Shown in pieces: positions 7,919 through 10,902 of a DNA stretch of 10,902 nucleotides (the stretch's first letter is position 1; every line of letters starts with the position of its first letter). The notes under the pieces are model-generated. The model had not been told where the DNA came from. It was given only the letters and a program-made list of their open reading frames with translations, and did not search any database. Source of the stretch: Candidatus Pullichristensenella stercoripullorum (GTDB lineage Bacteria; Bacillota; Clostridia; Christensenellales; Aristaeellaceae); contig DVGE01000154.1 in NCBI GenBank assembly GCA_018712885.1, forward strand, positions 1 through 10,902, written 5' to 3'. Position numbers and translations under genes: made by a program.

Positions 7919-8200
7919 TTGGTAGATTTCGGCAAGCGTCTGCGCGCGTTGCGCATCTCGAAGGGCTGGACGCAGTCGCAGCTTTCCGCTCGCCTTGGCG
8001 TGACCAAGAGCGTCATCAGCGCTTACGAGACGGCTCTGCGCTATCCATCTTACGACATACTCATCCGCATCGCCGCGCTTTTCGGCGTATCTTCCGACTA
8101 TCTCCTCGGCAACGAGGCCGCGCAGACGCTGGATGTCACCGGGCTGAGCGACGAGCACGTAGAGCTCGTCCGCAAGCTCATCGACGCGCTTCGCGCCTGA
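7919..8200 (+). CDS. XRE-family helix-turn-helix transcriptional regulator
   Basis: A 93-residue DNA-binding protein consisting almost entirely of one Cro/C1-type helix-turn-helix domain (about residues 4-64). The core pattern is intact: RLRALRISKGWTQSQLSARL, then GVTKSVISAYETALRYPSYD, then LIRIAALFGVSSDYLLG. The tail (GLSDEHVELVRKLIDALRA) is the short helix often found in stand-alone clostridial XRE repressors. I place the start at TTG 7919 because GAGGTG (7906-7911) is correctly spaced before it and the domain begins at once. A GTG at 7904 would add five unusual residues and overlap that ribosome site. It is divergent from an unknown gene and lies upstream of spo0A behind a strong terminator. 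A local repressor, perhaps autoregulated, is likely; a link to sporulation is speculation. Confidence 0.9.
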   Translation: MVDFGKRLRALRISKGWTQSQLSARLGVTKSVISAYETALRYPSYDILIRIAALFGVSSDYLLGNEAAQTLDVTGLSDEHVELVRKLIDALRA

Positions 8201-8216
8201 GCGCCCGCTCCCGTCC

Positions 8217-8248
8217 GCGCAAAAGATGCCTTCTTTTGCGCTGTTTTT
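8217..8248 (+). terminator. Strong intrinsic terminator after the XRE gene
   Basis: A perfect 10-bp stem (GCGCAAAAGA at 8217-8226, TCTTTTGCGC at 8232-8241), a 5-base loop, then TGTTTTT. It separates XRE transcription from spo0A, so spo0A needs its own promoter in 8245-8300. Only a weak TATACA-like -10 (8272-8277) is visible there. Confidence 0.88.
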
Positions 8249-8314
8249 GCATATATCCCCAAGCGCCCGCATATACAATACCAACAGGACTCAACAGGAG
8301 AGGAAGCGGGCTGT

Positions 8315-9091
8315 ATGGAAAAAACTCGCGTTGTGCTTGCGGATGACAACCTCAACGTTTTGCGCCTTCTGACGGATTATTTTGCCGAAACGCCGGATAT
8401 CGAACTGGTCAAATGCGTCTCCGACGGCGCGCTGGTGGTGGACGCGGTGCGCGCCTGCAGGCCGGACGTGCTGGTGACGGACATCATCATGCCCCGGCGC
8501 GACGGTTTTCGCATCCTTGAGGAGCTCAACGGCCTTCCCGAGGCGGAAAGACCCCGCGTCATCGTGCTCACCGGGCTTTCCCGCGATGATTTCATCCTTC
8601 GCGCGGTCAAACTGGGGGCGAGCTACTATATGGTCAAGCCCTTCGACGTGCGCCTGCTGGCCAATCGCATCCGCGAAGTCGCCGCGTCTTTTGAGGACGC
8701 CTGCGTCGCCGAGCTGCCCGGCGCGCACGAAAGCGCCCGCGCCGATGTGGACGAGCAGGTGACCAATCTCTTTCTCACCATCGGCATCCCCGCGCACATC
8801 AAGGGGTACCACTACCTGCGCGAGGCCGTGCGCATGGTGCTGGCCGAACCGGACGTGATGAGCCGCATCACCAAGGAATTGTACCCCGGCATCGCCCGCA
8901 AGTTCGACACCACCGCCAGCAAGGTCGAGCGCGCCATGCGCCACGCCATCGACGTGGCCTGGAGCCGCGGCCGGCTGGACGCGGTCAACAGCATGTATGG
9001 CTACAAGGTGCTTTCGCCGGACGACAAGCCCACCAACGGCGAGTTCATCGCCCTGATCGCGGACAAGGTGTCCGTGAAGAAGAGCGCCTGA
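8315..9091 (+). CDS. spo0A: Sporulation transcription factor Spo0A (response regulator)
   Basis: Master regulator of entry into sporulation, 258 residues, close to the usual 260-270. The N-terminal receiver domain (about 4-122) has the acidic pair Asp10/Asp11, phosphorylation site Asp56 in VTDIIMP, Thr86 in VLTG and the conserved Lys108 in MVKPF. After a short linker comes the Spo0A-specific DNA-binding domain (about 147-255), with VTNLFLTIGIPAHIKGYHYL, RMVLAEPDVMSRITKELYP and the recognition-helix region ASKVERAMRHAIDVAWSRG (201-219), nearly identical to family members. Phosphorylation permits dimerisation and binding to 0A boxes. AGGAGAGG (8296-8303) precedes the ATG by 11 bases. In many Clostridia spoIVB lies just upstream; here an XRE gene does. 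No 0A box or sigma-H promoter could be recognised upstream, and no clear terminator follows. Presence of Spo0A suggests, but does not prove, an endospore former. Confidence 0.97.
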   Translation: MEKTRVVLADDNLNVLRLLTDYFAETPDIELVKCVSDGALVVDAVRACRPDVLVTDIIMPRRDGFRILEELNGLPEAERPRVIVLTGLSRDDFILRAVKLGASYYMVKPFDVRLLANRIREVAASFEDACVAELPGAHESARADVDEQVTNLFLTIGIPAHIKGYHYLREAVRMVLAEPDVMSRITKELYPGIARKFDTTASKVERAMRHAIDVAWSRGRLDAVNSMYGYKVLSPDDKPTNGEFIALIADKVSVKKSA

Positions 9092-9120
9092 GCGGTTTGA
9101 AAATTTTACATGTCCCGCCC

Positions 9121-9149
9121 TTGCCTTTGGACGCGCGGCATGGTATAAT
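9121..9149 (+). promoter_or_regulatory. Sigma-A promoter of the infC-rpmI-rplT operon
   Basis: TTGCCT (9121-9126) and perfect TATAAT (9144-9149) with a 17-base spacer, 30 bases after the spo0A stop. Transcription should start near 9156, giving a leader of about 157 bases before infC, long enough for the structured attenuator described below. Confidence 0.85.
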
Positions 9150-9155
9150 ATTTGG

Positions 9156-9297
9156 GCAAAGCAGAAGCGACCACTTCTCACCCGGCGGCATCGCCAGCGC
9201 GGGTTCCCATAATCCCGACCATGCTCCGGCATGGGCGTTTTGTGAGGGTGGCGTTTCGCGCCGCTCATTTTTGTTGCGTTTTTCGAGAGAGGTCAAC
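9156..9297 (+). ncRNA. L20-type ribosomal protein leader of infC-rpmI-rplT
   Basis: Structured 5' leader in the place where Firmicutes carry the L20 leader, through which ribosomal protein L20 represses its own operon by premature termination. Visible elements: hairpin AGAAG/CTTCT (9163-9167, 9174-9178); the segment CACCC (9179-9183), complementary to GGGTG inside the later terminator (9246-9250) and so a candidate anti-terminator strand; hairpin CCATGC-TCCG-GCATGG (9219-9234) with a stable tetraloop; and the terminator stem at 9246-9266. The pairings are seen in sequence; assignment to the L20 leader family rests on position and gene order and was not checked against a covariance model. The L20 binding site itself was not identified. 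Confidence 0.7.
9246..9272 (+). terminator. Attenuator terminator in the infC leader
   Basis: An 8-bp stem with two G-T wobbles (GGGTGGCG 9246-9253, CGCCGCTC 9259-9266), a TTTCG loop, and a T run (9268-9272). A second T run follows at 9279-9283. It ends about 40 bases before infC and its left arm can pair with CACCC at 9179-9183, as expected of an attenuator. Confidence 0.65.
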
Positions 9298-9312
9298 AGG
9301 AGGTGTGTTTCT

Positions 9313-9828
9313 ATCAACAACGATCTCATGATTAATGAGGAGATTCGCGACCGCGAGGTGCGCGTGGTGGATCAAAACGGCGCGCAGCTGGGCATCATGT
9401 CCACGCATCAGGCGCTGCTCCTGGCCGAAGAGCGCCAGCTCGACCTGGTCAAGATCGCGCCGCAGGCCCGTCCGCCGGTGTGCAAGCTGATGGACTACGG
9501 AAAGTACCGCTTCGAGCAGTCCAAGCGCGAGCGCGAGATCCGCAAAAATCAGAAGGTCATCACCATCAAGGAAGTGCGCCTGTCCGCCACCATCGAGGAT
9601 CACGACGTGGACGTCAAGTTCAAAAACGCCGTGAAGTTCCTCAAGGACGGCAACAAAGTCAAGGTGACCATCCGCTTCCGCGGCCGTCAGATCACCCATT
9701 CGGAGATCGGGCGTGAGGTCATGAAGCAGTTTGCCGAGCGGATCAAGGAATACGGAAACGTAGAGCGCGCCCCGTTGATCGAAGGTCGCAACATGACGAT
9801 GCTCATCGCCCCGCGCGAACAGAACTAG
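9313..9828 (+). CDS. infC: Translation initiation factor IF-3, probable AUC start
   Basis: IF-3 binds the 30S subunit, prevents 50S joining and checks start codon-anticodon pairing. The product is 171 residues from the proposed start, normal for the family. N-domain: DLMINEEIRDREVRVVDQNG, LGIMS, and the signature PPVCKLMDYGKYRFEQSK (54-71). C-domain: from about residue 85, ending TMLIAPREQN. The start is decided by AGGAGGTG (9298-9305): no ATG, GTG or TTG in frame lies at a proper distance. ATC at 9313 is 9 bases from AGGAGG and gives the usual N-terminus. The first in-frame ATG (9328) is 24 bases away and would remove conserved leading residues. infC is the classic gene with a rare start codon (AUU in E. 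coli), which lets IF-3 repress its own translation. First gene of a three-gene operon. Confidence 0.95.
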   Translation: MNNDLMINEEIRDREVRVVDQNGAQLGIMSTHQALLLAEERQLDLVKIAPQARPPVCKLMDYGKYRFEQSKREREIRKNQKVITIKEVRLSATIEDHDVDVKFKNAVKFLKDGNKVKVTIRFRGRQITHSEIGREVMKQFAERIKEYGNVERAPLIEGRNMTMLIAPREQN

Positions 9829-9856
9829 CGCGTACAAAACGAGAGGAGGAACCATC

Positions 9857-10054
9857 ATGCCCAAGCAAAAGACCCACAAGGGCGCGGCCAAGCGCTTTGA
9901 CCTCACCAAGTCCGGCAAGGTGAAGCGCGCCCAGGCGTTCAAGCGCCATATCCTCACCAAGAAGCCCACCAAGCGCACCCGCAACCTGCGCAAGGCTGCG
10001 TATCTCACCAGCGCTGAAGGCAAGACCATGAAAAAACTGATGCCCTACAAGTAA
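9857..10054 (+). CDS. rpmI: 50S ribosomal protein L35
   Basis: A 65-residue, highly basic ribosomal protein of standard length, a late component of the large subunit. It has the family start MPKQKTHKGAAKRF, the KRHILTKKPTKRTRNLRK core and the end KTMKKLMPYK. AGGAGG (9844-9849) precedes the ATG by 7 bases. The gene lies 28 bases after infC and 15 bases before rplT in the conserved order infC-rpmI-rplT, so expression should follow the leader control of the operon. Confidence 0.98.
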   Translation: MPKQKTHKGAAKRFDLTKSGKVKRAQAFKRHILTKKPTKRTRNLRKAAYLTSAEGKTMKKLMPYK

Positions 10055-10069
10055 GGAGGCGAACCCAAA

Positions 10070-10426
10070 ATGGCAAGAGTAAAGAGGGCTGTCAACGCCC
10101 TGAAAAAGCGTCGCAAGATCATGAGGCTGGCCAAGGGTTACTTTGGCGCCAAGAGCAAGCAGTATCGCGCTGCCAGCGAGCAGGTTCGCCGTTCGCTCCG
10201 TTATGCCTATATCGGCCGCAAGCAAAAGAAGCGCGACTTCCGCCGCCTGTGGATCGCCCGCATCAACGCCGCGGCCCGCATCAACGGCCTGAGCTATTCC
10301 CGCATGATCAACGGCCTGAAGGTCGCCGGCGTGGACATCAATCGCAAGGTCCTCTCCGAGCTGGCCATCTCCGATCCCGCCGCTTTCGCCGCCCTGGCGG
10401 AGAAGGCCAAGGAAGCCGCGAAGTAA
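10070..10426 (+). CDS. rplT: 50S ribosomal protein L20
   Basis: A 118-residue basic protein, standard length, that binds 23S rRNA early in 50S assembly. The extended basic N-terminus (MARVKRAVNALKKRRKIMRLAKGYFGAKSKQYR) and globular end (RINGLSYSRMINGLKVAGVDINRKVLSELAI) are fully typical. AAGGAGG (10053-10059) lies 10 bases before the ATG and overlaps the rpmI stop region. In Bacillus L20 is the autogenous repressor of infC-rpmI-rplT, and the leader upstream of infC here fits the same feedback loop. A strong terminator ends the operon 14 bases after the stop. Confidence 0.98.
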   Translation: MARVKRAVNALKKRRKIMRLAKGYFGAKSKQYRAASEQVRRSLRYAYIGRKQKKRDFRRLWIARINAAARINGLSYSRMINGLKVAGVDINRKVLSELAISDPAAFAALAEKAKEAAK

Positions 10427-10440
10427 GGCTGTTTCTTATC

Positions 10441-10468
10441 AAAGCCCCCTCCGTCGAGGGGGCTTTTT
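10441..10468 (+). terminator. Strong terminator after rplT
   Basis: An 11-bp stem (AAAGCCCCCTC 10441-10451, GAGGGGGCTTT 10456-10466) with a CGTC tetraloop, followed by T residues to 10468. Because its left arm begins with A residues, it could also act weakly on the minus strand, behind nrdD. Confidence 0.92.
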
Positions 10469-10478
10469 CCATGCAGAA

Positions 10479-10519
10479 GCGCCGGCCTCTCGCAAAGAAA
10501 GGCCGGCGCTGGCGTTTTT
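10479..10519. terminator. Second hairpin between rplT and nrdD, possibly bidirectional
   Basis: A perfect 10-bp stem (GCGCCGGCCT 10479-10488, AGGCCGGCGC 10500-10509) with an 11-base loop. On the plus strand five T residues (10515-10519) follow after 5 bases. It begins two bases beyond the nrdD stop, as expected for an nrdD terminator, but on that strand the following sequence is only TTCTGC. With the rplT terminator it insulates the two convergent units. Confidence 0.55.
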
Positions 10520-10520
10520 G

Positions 10521-10902
10521 TCAGATGCCGTGCTTTACGCGATCGTGTTCCTCGGCGCGCTTGGCGTCGTTGAAGCGGTCGAGCGTGCCCACCAGATAGC
10601 CGGTGATGCGGCGGATGCGCTCGAAGGGGCCATCCTCCTCGGAGCGGCCGCAGTTGGGGCAGGTGTCGCCAATGATGCCGTTGTAGCCGCACGCGGGGTC
10701 GCGGTCCACGGGGTGGTTGATGGAGCCGTAGCCGATGCCGCTCTCCTTCATCACCCGCACGATCTTCTCAAAGGCTTCGAGGTTTTGCGTGGTGTCGCCA
10801 TCCAGTTCCACATAGGAGATGTGCCCGGCGTTGGTCAGGGCGTGGTAGGGGGCCTCGATGCGTATCTTCTCCACGGCGCTGATGTCGTAGTACAGCGGCA
10901 CG
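10521..10902 (-). CDS. nrdD: Anaerobic ribonucleoside-triphosphate reductase, C-terminal part
   Basis: Class III ribonucleotide reductase makes deoxynucleotides in the absence of oxygen using a glycyl radical installed by NrdG. Only the last 126 codons are inside the window; the reading frame continues past base 10902, so the GTG at 10901 is an internal Val and not the start. Visible features in fragment numbering: HISYVELDGDTTQNLEAFEKI (27-47), the zinc-ribbon region NHPVDRDPACGYNG to CPNCGR (62-86, Cys71, Cys81, Cys84), and the glycyl-radical site RITGYLVGTLDRFN (98-111, radical on Gly101), followed by the usual NDAKRAEEHDRVKHG end. The first of the usual four zinc Cys is Asp68 here; this may be a lineage variant. 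It indicates anaerobic growth. nrdG, if adjacent, would lie outside the window or elsewhere. Confidence 0.95.
   Translation of the reverse strand, partial: VPLYYDISAVEKIRIEAPYHALTNAGHISYVELDGDTTQNLEAFEKIVRVMKESGIGYGSINHPVDRDPACGYNGIIGDTCPNCGRSEEDGPFERIRRITGYLVGTLDRFNDAKRAEEHDRVKHGI

Noticed and set aside
8242..8314. Spo0A box or sigma-H promoter upstream of spo0A
   Set aside because: I looked for TTGTCGAA-like sequence and a GGAAT-type -10 and found no convincing match. Only a weak sigma-A-like -10 is present.

Overview
The window looks like a piece of chromosome from a GC-rich, anaerobic, probably spore-forming member of the Clostridia. The evidence is a clear Spo0A, the C-terminus of an oxygen-sensitive class III ribonucleotide reductase (NrdD), a type III glutamine synthetase, an infC-rpmI-rplT operon behind an attenuator-type leader, and Firmicutes-style AGGAGG ribosome binding sites and sigma-A promoters. 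A high-GC lineage such as Christensenellales is possible, but the sequence alone does not settle it. I see no insertion sequences, prophage genes, tRNA, rRNA or CRISPR array. This is mostly core chromosome with a few lineage-specific pieces.

Layout. (1) 1-2402, metal homeostasis: the 3' end of a CsoR-family repressor, a terminator, then a separate promoter whose spacer holds a CsoR-like operator. That promoter drives a short P1B metal ATPase that overlaps by ATGA a 58-residue, two-helix membrane protein. (2) 2487-7314, a probable three-gene operon from one strong promoter: type III glutamine synthetase, a flavodoxin-fold protein, and a RecQ helicase with a DUF1653 domain fused to its N-terminus. 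(3) 7331-8248, a divergent pair across an AT-rich gap: an unrecognised 110-residue protein on the minus strand and a small XRE-type regulator on the plus strand, each with its own terminator. (4) 8315-9091: spo0A, master regulator of sporulation. (5) 9121-10468: promoter, L20-type leader with attenuator, infC (probably starting at AUC), rpmI, rplT and a strong terminator. (6) 10479-10902: a second hairpin and the 3' end of nrdD on the minus strand.

How it works together. The first block is a metal-responsive efflux unit: metal-free CsoR would sit between -35 and -10 of the ATPase promoter and leave when loaded with Cu(I). The translation block is self-regulating at two levels: L20 acting on the leader, and IF3 acting on its own non-AUG start. 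The XRE gene and its divergent partner share a control region rich in TGTA/TACA half sites just upstream of spo0A, but a strong terminator separates them from spo0A.

The points most worth a second look are the DUF1653-RecQ fusion, the small membrane protein coupled to the metal ATPase, and the XRE/unknown divergent pair. I did not find a clear new multi-gene defence or biosynthetic system here.
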